Shown one piece after another: positions 43,522-51,809 of a stretch of 64,000 nt of DNA (positions are counted from its first letter, which is position 1; each line of letters starts with the position of its first letter). This DNA is from Bradyrhizobium betae (lineage in GTDB: Bacteria; Pseudomonadota; Alphaproteobacteria; Rhizobiales; Xanthobacteraceae). The stretch is taken from assembly GCF_004123905.1 (NCBI RefSeq), contig NZ_MZXW01000057.1, positions 1 to 64,000 of the forward strand, in the 5' to 3' direction. Below the pieces are notes generated by a model that saw only the letters and a list, made by a program, of their open reading frames with translations, was not told where the DNA came from and ran no database searches. The position numbers and the translations under genes were made by a program.

Positions 43522-43623
43522 CGCTTATCATCCTCCCACTCGATGTGACACACGGTCGTCTTCACGCATGCGCTATCCTCACTGGCGACGCGGACGCATC
43601 GCCAGCTTCCCCGGCGGCAAACG

Positions 43624-43664
43624 AAAAAAGCCACCCGTCCCTCCCGAATGAGGCGACGAATGGC
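43624..43664 (-). terminator. Leader terminator before the amide operon (AmiR target)
   Basis: On the minus strand GCCATTCGTC (43664-43655) pairs with GACGGGTGGC (43639-43630) in 10 bp (two G-T), followed by TTTTTT. The 15-base loop holds an inner CCTC/GAGG stem with the hexaloop ATTCGG. It stands about 100 bases upstream of the first amidase ATG and well inside the divergent intergenic region, so it would stop transcription before the operon unless prevented. This is the arrangement used by AmiR-type ANTAR proteins in Pseudomonas. Confidence 0.75.
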
Positions 43665-43673
43665 TCAAATGCC
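43662..43673 (-). promoter_or_regulatory. Candidate antiterminator hairpin in the leader
   Basis: GGC-ATTTGA-GCC forms a small hexaloop hairpin whose 3' GCC is the first three bases of the terminator stem, so it would compete with the terminator. Its loop resembles that inside the terminator (ATTCGG): both have A1 and G5. The published ANTAR consensus asks for A1 and G4, so the match is imperfect. Confidence 0.4.
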
Positions 43674-43790
43674 GCGGCTATGATCTATCGCTTAGGGTCC
43701 ACAATCGAACGAAGCACTTAGTGCAAAGAGCTGGACGTCATCGGCCAGATCGGCGCACGCAAGGTTCGGCAGGTAACCCCTAGGAGAAAA

Positions 43791-43819
43791 GTCTAAGTAA
43801 CTGCCCATCGCATTGTCAA
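43791..43819 (-). promoter_or_regulatory. Candidate promoter for the amide operon
   Basis: TTGACA at 43819-43814 is a perfect -35 box; 17 bases further lies TTAGAC (43796-43791), a poor -10. The position upstream of the leader terminator is right. The weak -10 keeps confidence low. Confidence 0.3.
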
Positions 43820-43930
43820 CGATGCTCTCTGCCTAAATTTCGATAGTGCTGCGCAGCAAAACGGCAGGCTACTTGCACTGCCATCCCCGATGATGATTTC
43901 ATTGTCGCGTTGCACCACCGAAAGTCGGCA

Positions 43931-45106
43931 ATGACAAAATCGTCTGTTCCCGTTGGCATCATCTGCTCGCAGTCCGGGCCCTATCAGGCCATGGGCCGCG
44001 AGATCCTCAAGAGCGCCATAATGGCGGTCGACGAGATCAACAACCAGGCGGAGTTTGATTTCTCGATCGCTCCCCATATTCGCGATCCCCACGGCGTCAT
44101 CTCGGAGTATCATACGGTCTGCGACGACCTCATCCGCAATGTCCGCGTCGAGCACATCATCGGCTGCTACACGTCCGCATCGCGCAAACAAGTGCTGCCC
44201 ATCGTGGAGCGCACCGATCGCCTACTCTGGTATCCTGCGCGCTATGAAGGCTTCGAGTGCTCCGACAACGTGATTTATGTTGGCGCTTCTCCAAATCACA
44301 ACGTCTTGCCGCTCGTCCAATACGTGCTCGACAATCTGTCACGGGAGATCTTCTGCGTCGGCTCCAACTACGTTTGGACTTGGGAGACAAATCGCGTCAC
44401 CCGTGAACTGGTCAGCGCGGCAGATGGCCAAATCCTCGCCGAACGGCTGCTCGAACTCGGCGAAGGTGCCGTCGATCACATTGTCGACGAGATCGTTCGT
44501 CGCAAACCGCCAGTCGTGTTCAATACGTTGGTCGGAAGCTCGAGCTACGACTTTATCCACGCCTTTCACGCCGGCACCAAGGCCGCGGGTCTGGAGATTC
44601 CCATGTTGAGCTGCAGCCTCTGCGAGCCGGAACTCGCGATCATCGGACCGGCATCGGCCGGCTGCATCACGTCGTCGGCCTATTTCGAGAGCATCCGCCT
44701 GCCGGAGAACCGCGCGTTCGTCGCACGCTGGAAGGCGCGGTATGGTGACGACAGCAGCCCCTCCGTCGACGGGCAATCCGCCTATGTTGCGGTCTATTTG
44801 CTGGCGCGCGCGCTGCAGCGCGCGGGCACATCCGACATCGCCGAGGTGCGGCGCGCCGCGGCAGGCTATCGCTACAATTCGCCGCAAGGGCCGGTCTGGA
44901 TCGACGGCGGCAACAATCATTGCGTCCTTACACCGCGGCTGGCCGTATCCAATCCGCACGGACAATTTGATATCTTCTGGGAAGCCGACGCGCCTGTTAA
45001 GCCTGATCCTTACCTGACGCAGCTCGACGTTGCGGTCAGCCCTTCGAGGGAGATCTCGGTGGGCGGCGCATTGCCGAGCGCGCCGCATTTGCGGGTTGTG
45101 AAATGA
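43931..45106 (+). CDS. amiC: AmiC-like amide sensor protein
   Basis: A 391-residue protein of the type-1 periplasmic binding fold without a signal peptide: VPVGIICSQSGPYQAMGREI, EHIIGCYTSASRKQVLPIVE, LLWYPARYEGFECSDNVIYV and FCVGSNYVWTWETNRVTREL. The WYPARYEGFE segment matches the ligand-pocket Y-P-x-x-YEG-x-E of Pseudomonas AmiC. AmiC is cytosolic, binds small amides and sequesters AmiR when no amide is present. The ATG at 43931 is used; seven further codons upstream are possible. It diverges from the amide operon and overlaps the amiR start by ATGA. Confidence 0.88.
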   Translation: MTKSSVPVGIICSQSGPYQAMGREILKSAIMAVDEINNQAEFDFSIAPHIRDPHGVISEYHTVCDDLIRNVRVEHIIGCYTSASRKQVLPIVERTDRLLWYPARYEGFECSDNVIYVGASPNHNVLPLVQYVLDNLSREIFCVGSNYVWTWETNRVTRELVSAADGQILAERLLELGEGAVDHIVDEIVRRKPPVVFNTLVGSSSYDFIHAFHAGTKAAGLEIPMLSCSLCEPELAIIGPASAGCITSSAYFESIRLPENRAFVARWKARYGDDSSPSVDGQSAYVAVYLLARALQRAGTSDIAEVRRAAAGYRYNSPQGPVWIDGGNNHCVLTPRLAVSNPHGQFDIFWEADAPVKPDPYLTQLDVAVSPSREISVGGALPSAPHLRVVK

Positions 45107-45690
45107 GCAGACCGTCTTCGTTTTCGCTGCGCGGACGCAAGGCGCTCGTTGCCATCAAGGACGAACGCGATGCAATCATCGTGCGACGCCAGTTCGAGCG
45201 TCTCGGGATCGCGGGTGTCGCATGGACGCCGGGTGAGCCCGTCGGCTTCGCACCGGACCTGTCGCTGATCGATGACGAGTTCCTACCCTTGCTGCAGCCG
45301 GCGCAACGCGCGTACCTGGCGCGGTCACCTGTCATCGCACTGGTCGGCACCGAGACCCCAAGCCGCCTGAAGTTGGTGTTCGAGCTCGACCCAGCTTCGT
45401 TCCTCATCAAGCCGCTGCGATCGGCCGGCATCTATGCAGCGCTCGTCATGGCATTCGAGCGAAACGAACGCACAAGCGAATTGAAGCAACAGATCGTCAA
45501 ACTCGAGCAGCGCCTGCGGTCACGTCGTGTCGTACTTGCCGCCGTTCTCCAGGTGATGCATTCGCATGCGCTTGCCGAACCTGCCGCCTTTGCGCTGATC
45601 CGAAAAGCCGCCATGGAGCAACGCAAGACGATCGAAGAGCTTTCGGCAGAGATTGCGGCAACGGGCATGCTCCCGCGCGCAACAGGTTAG
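45103..45690 (+). CDS. amiR: AmiR-like ANTAR antiterminator
   Basis: A 195-residue protein. The pseudo-receiver domain (RGRKALVAIKDERDAIIVRR, SVIALVGTE-like strand, SFLIKPLRSAGIYAALVMAF) lacks a normal phospho-acceptor pocket, as in AmiR. A coiled coil follows (ELKQQIVKLEQRLRSR) and then an ANTAR domain (RRVVLAAVLQVMHSHALAEP, AFALIRKAAMEQRKTIEELS). ANTAR proteins bind tandem hexaloop hairpins in leader RNA and prevent termination. The ATGA overlap with amiC gives equal synthesis, as needed for a 1:1 inhibitory complex. The target is expected in the divergent leader at 43620-43680. Confidence 0.88.
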   Translation: MSRPSSFSLRGRKALVAIKDERDAIIVRRQFERLGIAGVAWTPGEPVGFAPDLSLIDDEFLPLLQPAQRAYLARSPVIALVGTETPSRLKLVFELDPASFLIKPLRSAGIYAALVMAFERNERTSELKQQIVKLEQRLRSRRVVLAAVLQVMHSHALAEPAAFALIRKAAMEQRKTIEELSAEIAATGMLPRATG

Positions 45691-45872
45691 ATCGCCTTCT
45701 GCGGCGGGCGTGGCAGGCCGCAATCTCCTGTGCCCGCTGGACTCTTTGCTGTTTGCATCGTCACATCGAGAAGATGAGCCGTAGCACGCGCATCGCATAG
45801 CGCTTGATAAGCTCTCAACTGATTGGCATCATCGGGCAAACTCTGTTTCGGCTTCTGCCCCATAGTTGACAT
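45687..45872 (-). CDS. Small hypothetical protein, doubtful
   Basis: A 61-residue frame, MGQKPKQSLPDDANQLRAYQ and DARATAHLLDVTMQTAKSP. It looks protein-like in the middle and overlaps the amiR stop tail to tail by four bases. No family recognised. A half copy of the site B/C arm (TGATAAGCT at 45805) falls within it, possibly by chance. Confidence 0.3.
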   Translation of the reverse strand: MSTMGQKPKQSLPDDANQLRAYQALCDARATAHLLDVTMQTAKSPAGTGDCGLPRPPQKAI

Positions 45873-46092
45873 TCCAGCGGTTTTAGCTGCGGTCTGCTAT
45901 TCGGGCGAATCAGGCATCCACCTCCCGTCCAGCGCCCAAATGATAAGCTTTTGCGTATTTCCTTATCAGTTCGCCAACTGACTCTGATACGGCCGTTCCC
46001 TATCGCGCAAGTTCGTCATTGGAAGGCACGCCTTCCATGACCATAAGGTTGACCCTGGAGAATATCAAAGCGAGGCGTTCGCGTTCGTTGGG
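45691..46092. other. Right border region of the amide island
   Basis: About 400 bases between amiR and the hyuB-like fragment, holding site C (45941-45974). Apart from one doubtful 61-codon ORF no gene is seen. Confidence 0.45.
45941..45974. repeat. 34-bp recombination-like site C
   Basis: TGATAAGCTTT, centre TGCGTA, then TTTCCTTATCAGTTCGC. Same orientation and same 28 fixed bases as site B at 33860; only the six central bases differ. TGATAAG/CTTATCA form the inverted outer arms. The distance between the sites is 12.1 kb and covers exactly the amide operon with amiCR. Confidence 0.65.
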
Positions 46093-46386
46093 CTAGGACC
46101 GCAGTGCAGCTGTCGCATCCTTGTCGAGGTCGCGTTTATAGCCCGTAATTACAACACCATAGATCGATCGATCCCTCTCCGGGCTTACGAGTCCATCGCG
46201 AACATCGCGTAGCACTGCTTGAGGATCCGGACGAAGCGGGTCGCCATAGCCTCGCGAAACCATCGTGACTCGGAGCGAGGGAAGGTAACGAACGCCGTAC
46301 TGGGGGACCTCGAATTGCACAAACCATGACAGCCGCCACGGCCTTATTGTCGCCGCCAGCGCGGTTCGGATCAACCCTTCTCTCAT
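46093..46386 (-). pseudogene. HyuB (hydantoinase/oxoprolinase B) C-terminal fragment
   Basis: The end of the frame, VTMVSRGYGDPLRPDPQAVL then RDVRDGLVSPERDRSIYGVV and DKDATAALR, is the characteristic C-terminus of HyuB-type proteins (G-GYGDPL-x-R-DP-x-x-V-x-x-DV-x-x-GLVS). HyuB is normally over 500 residues; here only about 60 residues match and the upstream part is unrelated. It is a remnant of a hydantoin/oxoproline pathway gene. Confidence 0.75.
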
Positions 46387-46638
46387 CTCCTTCGGGTCAG
46401 AGGCTTCCCTCCAACGCCGGCCTAAGCGCAGTCAGTTCACCTCAAGGGAGCAGGCCTACTGCCAAATTTAACTGAGGTCTGCGCGGGTCCCATGCGTTCA
46501 TTTTATAGCTCGCTGATTATGCAGCAGCATCGGTGACGACGAAGCCAGTGCTCGCGGCGACCGCCTGACACGTGACTGAGGCAGGAGGTCGGCTTTCGGG
46601 AACAACCTGTCGGAGGCGTCATGTCTGCTCCGCAGGGT

Positions 46639-47349
46639 CTACATCGCGAGATAGCGCCTTCGAATATCATCATTTCCTGAAAGGCCTGTCGTGCTTTCAC
46701 GATGTACGACTTTGCCCTTATCGATGACGAGCGCCTCCTGTGCAATCCGCAGGCAGAAATGCATGTTCTGTTCAGCCAGCAATATCGTGGCGCCACCCGC
46801 GCCCAATTCTCGCAAGACCCTGCTGATGTCGGCGACAATGATCGGCGCCAGCCCTTCGCTAGGCTCGTCAAGCAGCAGGACCAGCGGGTTTCCCATCAGC
46901 GCACGAGCGATCACCAGCAGCTGTTGCTCGCCACCGGAAAGGCGGCCTGCCTGGCGGGATCGAAGCCTTGTAAGAAGCGGGAACGTTTCCCAGATCCGCG
47001 GCAGCGTCCAGTCACGCCGGCCACCAGGGCCGCTCTTGGCCGCGATCAGGAGGTTGTCCTCCACACTGTGCTCGGGGAATACTTGCCGGTCTTCCGGCAC
47101 ATAAGCCATTCCCAGTTGCGCGCGCGCGTGAGGCGGTGCGTGCGTGATGTCGCGGCCAGCGAAGAAGATGCGGCCGCTGCGCACTGGGACAATGCCAGCG
47201 AGCGCCTTCATTGTCGTGCTCTTGCCCGCGCCATTTCGGCCGAGCAGCGCTAGTGTACACTTTTCCTGGAGCGCAGCATCGACGCCGAATAGGATCTGGC
47301 TCGCGCCGTAGAACACGCTTACGCCCTCCGCACGCAAGAGCTCGGTCAA
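46639..47349 (-). CDS. ABC transporter ATP-binding protein, LivF type (second cluster)
   Basis: A 236-residue ATPase with GRNGAGKSTTMKALAGIVPV (Walker A), YVPEDRQVFPEHSVEDNLLI, GRLSGGEQQLLVIARALMGN (signature), VLLLDEPSEGLAPII (Walker B) and ILLAEQNMHF. The start is a TTG at 47349 that overlaps the TGA of the previous gene (TTGA); no ATG is near in this frame, and the coupling supports the TTG. A 60-codon upstream extension reads through the LivG gene in another phase. It is the last gene of the second Liv cluster. Confidence 0.9.
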   Translation of the reverse strand: MTELLRAEGVSVFYGASQILFGVDAALQEKCTLALLGRNGAGKSTTMKALAGIVPVRSGRIFFAGRDITHAPPHARAQLGMAYVPEDRQVFPEHSVEDNLLIAAKSGPGGRRDWTLPRIWETFPLLTRLRSRQAGRLSGGEQQLLVIARALMGNPLVLLLDEPSEGLAPIIVADISRVLRELGAGGATILLAEQNMHFCLRIAQEALVIDKGKVVHRESTTGLSGNDDIRRRYLAM

Positions 47350-48098
47350 GTTGCGTTCTCCTCTGCCCCAAGATAGGCGTCGATGACAGCCTGGTTGTTG
47401 CGGATCTGGTCTGGGGTGCCCTCGGCCAGCACCTTGCCGTAGCAGAGCACGCGAATGCTGCTGGCAACCTTGAAGACGATATCCATGTCGTGCTCGATGA
47501 AAATAAGGGTTAGCTTTCGGCGTTCCCAAAGAGCGCGAACGCGCTCAATCATGCGCCAGCGTTCGTCCGGGCCCATGCCAGCCGTAGGTTCATCGAGCAA
47601 CAGCACTTTGGGCTCCAACGCGAGCGCAAGAGCGATATCGAGCAGCTTCTGATCGCCATGCGAGAGGATGTTCGCCTCGACATCGGCGACATCGGTCAAC
47701 CCGACGAACTCCATCACATCGTCGGCACGCTCGCGCATGCCAGGAGACGGAAAGCGATGAGATAGGCTGGCCCAGCGGCCGGCGTGGGCCGTGACCGCAG
47801 CCATCAAGTTCGCGCGCACAGTCATGGTCGGAAAACAACTCGCGACTTGGAAGGCACGACCAATGCCCCGCCGCATGCGTTCCGTTTTGGAGAGCTGGAG
47901 AATGTCCTCACGGTCAAGCAGCACCTCGCCAGAATCGGCGATGAACGCGCCACTGATCAGGTTGAAGAAGGTCGTCTTGCCGGCCCCGTTCGGTCCGATA
48001 ATTGCTGATAAGCTGCCGGAGGGAAAGGCAAGCGACACGTCGTCGATCGCGCGCACGCCGCCGAATGACTTCGTGAGATGATTGATCTCAACGTTCAT
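47346..48098 (-). CDS. ABC transporter ATP-binding protein, LivG type (second cluster)
   Basis: A 250-residue ATPase: INHLTKSFGGVRAIDDVSLA, GPNGAGKTTFFNLISGAFIA (Walker A), RGIGRAFQVASCFPTMTVRA (the LivG-type R-x-F-Q loop), ANILSHGDQKLLDIALALAL (signature variant L-S-H-G-D-Q), LLLDEPTAGMGPDE (Walker B) and FIEHDMDIVF. The ATG at 48098 overlaps the stop of the permease gene (ATGA). The L-S-H-G-D-Q signature is often seen in transporters of urea, amides or aromatic acids. Confidence 0.92.
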   Translation of the reverse strand: MNVEINHLTKSFGGVRAIDDVSLAFPSGSLSAIIGPNGAGKTTFFNLISGAFIADSGEVLLDREDILQLSKTERMRRGIGRAFQVASCFPTMTVRANLMAAVTAHAGRWASLSHRFPSPGMRERADDVMEFVGLTDVADVEANILSHGDQKLLDIALALALEPKVLLLDEPTAGMGPDERWRMIERVRALWERRKLTLIFIEHDMDIVFKVASSIRVLCYGKVLAEGTPDQIRNNQAVIDAYLGAEENAT

Positions 48099-49048
48099 CG
48101 CGCGCGCTTGCTCCAGACGAGGTGGATGAAATCGAGTACGCCTCGGCGCAGGCCAAGCGCGAATGCGAGGATCACGACGCCCAGGACAAGTCCGTGATAC
48201 TCCGTAAAACGCTGTACCAGATCGTTCAGCGCGAGCAGGATCATCGCGCCCAGCACGGGCCCAAGGAAGCTGTTGATGCCTCCCAGCATGACCGCAAAAA
48301 TCGCTTGGCCCGAGTTGGGCCAATCGGCCAGCTCGGGATAGGCGCCTGATACGAACAGGGCTGCCAGCACGCCTCCAATCCCGGCGAAGCCGCCCGCGAT
48401 CGTGAATGCCAGCAGCCGGGCGCGCCACAGGACGATGCCGACAAAGCTGGCACGTTCCGCATTGTCGCGGACCATGCGCAACGTATTCCCAAACGGACTC
48501 ATCGAGACATGGCGGAGCGCCAACAATCCGAGCACGGCTACGATGGCGCAGAACTGGTATAGATGAAGCTGCGAGCCCAGATCGAAACCCAAGATGTGAC
48601 GGCGAGGAATACCACCGCGCAACCCCTGATCACCTCCCGTCAGGCTCTGCCATGAAACAATAACGCTGAAGAAGAGCATCTGCACCGCGAGGGTGATGAA
48701 AGCGAAATAGTCCGTGCTTAGTCGGACGCACATTGCGCCAACCACGAAAGCGGCGATGGTCGTCAGAGCCACCGCGAATAGCGCCGCGACCGGCAGAGAC
48801 AATTCCGTCAACTGCATCGTGAGGCCAAATGCATAGGCGGCGAAGCCATAGAACATTCCGTGGCCGAATGAGACCATTCCTGTATTGCCGACCAGCAGAT
48901 TGAGCGAGGTCGCGAACAGCGCCATCGCGCTGAGACGGATAATGAAATCCTCGAAGGCGGGGCTGCGATGCAACATTGGGATCGCGAGCACCAAGATCAG
49001 CACGATCGCGGCGAACAGGGCATCGCGCAAGGCAGGATTGCGATTCAT
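48095..49048 (-). CDS. ABC transporter permease, LivM type (second cluster)
   Basis: A 317-residue inner-membrane protein. It has LFATSLNLLVGNTGMVSFGH and GMFYGFAAYAFGLTMQ near the start (LivM N-L-L-V-G-x-x-G-x-x-S-F-G-H), a cytosolic loop RMVRDNAERASFVGIVLWRA (EAA-like), and AGGFAGIGGVLAALFVSGAY. Both ends overlap neighbouring genes by ATGA (48095-48098 and 49045-49048), so it is tightly coupled. Substrate not deducible from the permease. Confidence 0.9.
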   Translation of the reverse strand: MNRNPALRDALFAAIVLILVLAIPMLHRSPAFEDFIIRLSAMALFATSLNLLVGNTGMVSFGHGMFYGFAAYAFGLTMQLTELSLPVAALFAVALTTIAAFVVGAMCVRLSTDYFAFITLAVQMLFFSVIVSWQSLTGGDQGLRGGIPRRHILGFDLGSQLHLYQFCAIVAVLGLLALRHVSMSPFGNTLRMVRDNAERASFVGIVLWRARLLAFTIAGGFAGIGGVLAALFVSGAYPELADWPNSGQAIFAVMLGGINSFLGPVLGAMILLALNDLVQRFTEYHGLVLGVVILAFALGLRRGVLDFIHLVWSKRAR

Positions 49049-49944
49049 AGAGGGCGGCCGAACAGTCCTTGCGGGCGCAGGACCAAGATACCAATCATGA
49101 CGATGTAGATAAGCCCATCTGTGAAGCCAGGGAAGCCGATCGTGCCGAAGCCTCGAACGAGCCCGATGACGAGCGCCGCAACCATCGCGCCAGCGATCGA
49201 GCCCATACCGCCGATCACGGTGACGATGAATCCCTCGATCAGGATCGAGAAGCCCATGCCGGGCGAAAGCGAGCGAACGGGACCCGCGAGCGCGCCTGCG
49301 AGGCCAGCGAGCCCGCCACCGATCGCAAAGACGATCGCGAATAGCACCGTCGTATTGACCCCGAGTGCCGAGACCATCTGCGGATTGACCGCCGCGGCCC
49401 GAACTGTCTTGCCGAGGCGCGTTCTGGACAGCCCGAGGCTGAGCACCATGGCTATCAGCGCTGCTATTCCGATCAGCACGGCGTAAAATGGGGGCACGAC
49501 GCCGCCTGCAATGAACAGTGGCGGGACCTGAAAGGCAGCCGGCATTCCCATGGCGCGGAACTCGGGACCCCAGACACTCTTGACGATGTCGTCGAAGATT
49601 AGGACCACCGCGTAGCACACCAGAAGCTGCATAAGCACGTTGCTGCCGTAGACCCGGCTCATCAGCACGCGTTCGAAGAGCACGCCGAACAAGGCCATGG
49701 CCACCGCACCCGCCAACACGGCGAGCGCGTAACTATCCGTCGCGGCATATGCGCTGTAAGCTACATAGCCGCCTAGCATGTAGAAGGTGCCGTGGGCGAA
49801 GTTGACGATCTTGAGAACGCCGAAGATCAGCGTCAAGCCGGCAGCCACCAGGAATAACAGCATGCCCACGATCAGGCCGCTAGTGGCCTGCGTCACCACA
49901 CAGGCGGGCGTCGTAAAACATACGCCGAGCGCGTTAAAGTCCAT
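49045..49944 (-). CDS. ABC transporter permease, LivH type (second cluster)
   Basis: A 299-residue permease: MLLFLVAAGLTLIFGVLKIV NFAHG (LivH signature), GVLFERVLMSRVYGSNVLMQ, AAAVNPQMVSALGVNTTVLF (cytosolic loop) and GGGLAGLAGALAGPVRSLSP. It ends IGILVLRPQGLFGRPL, the usual LivH/LivM tail. Its stop overlaps the LivM start. It follows the binding-protein gene by six bases. Confidence 0.9.
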   Translation of the reverse strand: MDFNALGVCFTTPACVVTQATSGLIVGMLLFLVAAGLTLIFGVLKIVNFAHGTFYMLGGYVAYSAYAATDSYALAVLAGAVAMALFGVLFERVLMSRVYGSNVLMQLLVCYAVVLIFDDIVKSVWGPEFRAMGMPAAFQVPPLFIAGGVVPPFYAVLIGIAALIAMVLSLGLSRTRLGKTVRAAAVNPQMVSALGVNTTVLFAIVFAIGGGLAGLAGALAGPVRSLSPGMGFSILIEGFIVTVIGGMGSIAGAMVAALVIGLVRGFGTIGFPGFTDGLIYIVMIGILVLRPQGLFGRPL

Positions 49945-49950
49945 CGATCG

Positions 49951-51186
49951 TCAGCTGTAATTCTGCTGCTTCTTCCACTCCGTCTCAAGTTCGATAATCT
50001 TGCCCCAATCGGCGGGTTTGATGTCGGTGATGAAAGGATCCTTCGGAATGGTCTGTCCCCACCCGATCGCATAGCCGATTGTCGTGTGATCGTCCCGCAT
50101 GGTGATGGTGCCGTCGGCGCCAAAGGGCGAATTGATCTTCAGTCCCGTCAGGGCAGCCGCTATCGCCTTGCCGTCCAGAGAATTGGCCTTCTTGATGGCT
50201 GCCTCATAGAAGTGCATGGCGACCGAATTCTGCCAGGACCAATTAGTCGGCCGTTCGTTCCACCTTTTGAAGTACGCCTGACCCCATTCCTTGTTCGCCG
50301 GCGTATCCGGGAATGTCTCAAGATAGCGGGTGGCCGACTGGATGCCCGCGGGCAGATTCTTGATCGCGGCCAGTACTGGATAGTCGACGTTCGGAGTTGC
50401 GACTGTCATCTGCCCGAACAGAGCATAGACATTCCCCTGGTTCACGAACGCCGAGAGATCGCCGGCATACAGCAGCGTGAACAGCGCCTGCGGCTTGGCC
50501 TGGATAAGTTTGGTAATCACTTCGGTGAAGTCCGGCTGGCCGAGCTTGGGCCAGGCCTCGGTTACGACCTCGACATCCGGTTTGAACTTCTTGAAAAACT
50601 GCAGATACTGCGCCGTCGTGTCGCGCCCATAGGCGTAGTCCGGTGAGCAGGTCGCCCATTTGTTGATTTTCTTGGCATTGGCGAAGTCGGCGAGATAGAG
50701 GCTGCCGGCCACAGCATCGTGCACGCCCTGACGCGCCACGCGAAATGCGGTGGGCACCCGGATCTTCGGATCTGCGGTGAGCGATGACGTCTCGCTGTTG
50801 GTGTGAATGCAGGCCACATTGAGGTCGCGCATAACCTCCTGCACCGCGAATGAGGCGGACGACGCTTCCGCATCGACCAGCAGCTCGCAGCCTGCAGTGT
50901 TCACCAGTTCACGTGCGACGCGCGCGGCTTCCTGCGGCTGGCCTTTGGAATCCCGGAATACAAACTCGATTTGCCGGCCCAGGAAGCCGCCAGCGGCATT
51001 GATGCGATCTTGCTCGACTAGGAGCGAGTTGCGCGAAGAGGTGCCGAGCAGCGCGATGGGTCCCGATAGGATGCTTTGCATGCCTATGCGGAGAGTATTT
51101 GCCTGTGCCCTGGCTACCCATGGGGCGGCCACCAAGGTAGCCGTGCCACCGGCCAAAAGCGTGCGACGCGTGACGGGTCCGCTCAT
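49951..51186 (-). CDS. ABC solute-binding protein, LivK type, Tat-like signal (second cluster)
   Basis: A 411-residue Peripla_BP_6 protein. The start VTRRTLLAGGTATLVAAPWV is a twin-arginine-like signal (R-R-T-L-L-A) ending at ARAQA. Domain motifs: RIGMQSILSGPIALLGTSSR, INAAGGFLGRQIEFVFRDSK, CELLVDAEASSASFAVQEVM and SPDYAYGRDTTAQYLQFFKK. It leads a KHMGF operon on the minus strand with gaps of 6 to -4 bases. The ligand is uncertain: this branch handles amino acids, amides or aromatic acids. Confidence 0.88.
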   Translation of the reverse strand: MSGPVTRRTLLAGGTATLVAAPWVARAQANTLRIGMQSILSGPIALLGTSSRNSLLVEQDRINAAGGFLGRQIEFVFRDSKGQPQEAARVARELVNTAGCELLVDAEASSASFAVQEVMRDLNVACIHTNSETSSLTADPKIRVPTAFRVARQGVHDAVAGSLYLADFANAKKINKWATCSPDYAYGRDTTAQYLQFFKKFKPDVEVVTEAWPKLGQPDFTEVITKLIQAKPQALFTLLYAGDLSAFVNQGNVYALFGQMTVATPNVDYPVLAAIKNLPAGIQSATRYLETFPDTPANKEWGQAYFKRWNERPTNWSWQNSVAMHFYEAAIKKANSLDGKAIAAALTGLKINSPFGADGTITMRDDHTTIGYAIGWGQTIPKDPFITDIKPADWGKIIELETEWKKQQNYS

Positions 51187-51809
51187 CGAACTGCACCTCC
51201 CTGTGATCCGGCTGTTGAATCAACCAGTCGTGTTGTGCCCCGACTGTAGATCAGCGAGGCCATGCTGATCAAGCGACATAAAGGTGGAGCGAGGCCGGAG
51301 CCTCGGTAATGGGCATTGTACCTTCCGGTAGAGTTGGGCGCAGCCTTGCTGCTCAATATACGTCACGGGATCGAACCGCGATGCGCTGGTGCCGCGCTAT
51401 CCACCTTGCCCATTCCGGTCATCGCATGGACTTTCGCGAAGCGGATCCGCTTCGGGAATGAACACTCACGACTTAACATCGCAAGATGAGCGCACGGCGC
51501 CTGTCGCTCGAGGTGTTTAGCGCGAAGGAAGGACGGCTACTCGTGGTCCCTCACGTCGAGCTCATCCAGCGCCGGTCATTTCCCTTTCAACCTTAACTGC
51601 GGACAGATGGCGACCCGGGAGAACTCAGACGCAAATGATACATGACGCAGCTCCGCTCACCAGGAGCGATCTACGGCAGTACGCGGGTCATTTCGAGCCG
51701 ACGAGCGAGATATACGGGCGGCTCGCTCGCACAAGGCGGACGCCCCTTGCCAGCCTTCGGGAACGAGCGCATCCTGCTATGTTACTTCATAATAACAAAA
51801 GGAGGAAAC
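51187..51809. other. Divergent intergenic region
   Basis: About 620 bases between the second Liv operon and the MBL-fold gene. It should contain promoters for both. The in-frame extension of the MBL gene back to 51642 has no signal-peptide character and is not used. No other gene seen. Confidence 0.45.

Noticed and set aside
45805..45813. TGATAAGCT as a fourth recombination-like site
   Set aside because: Only nine bases match and there is no inverted right arm; probably chance.
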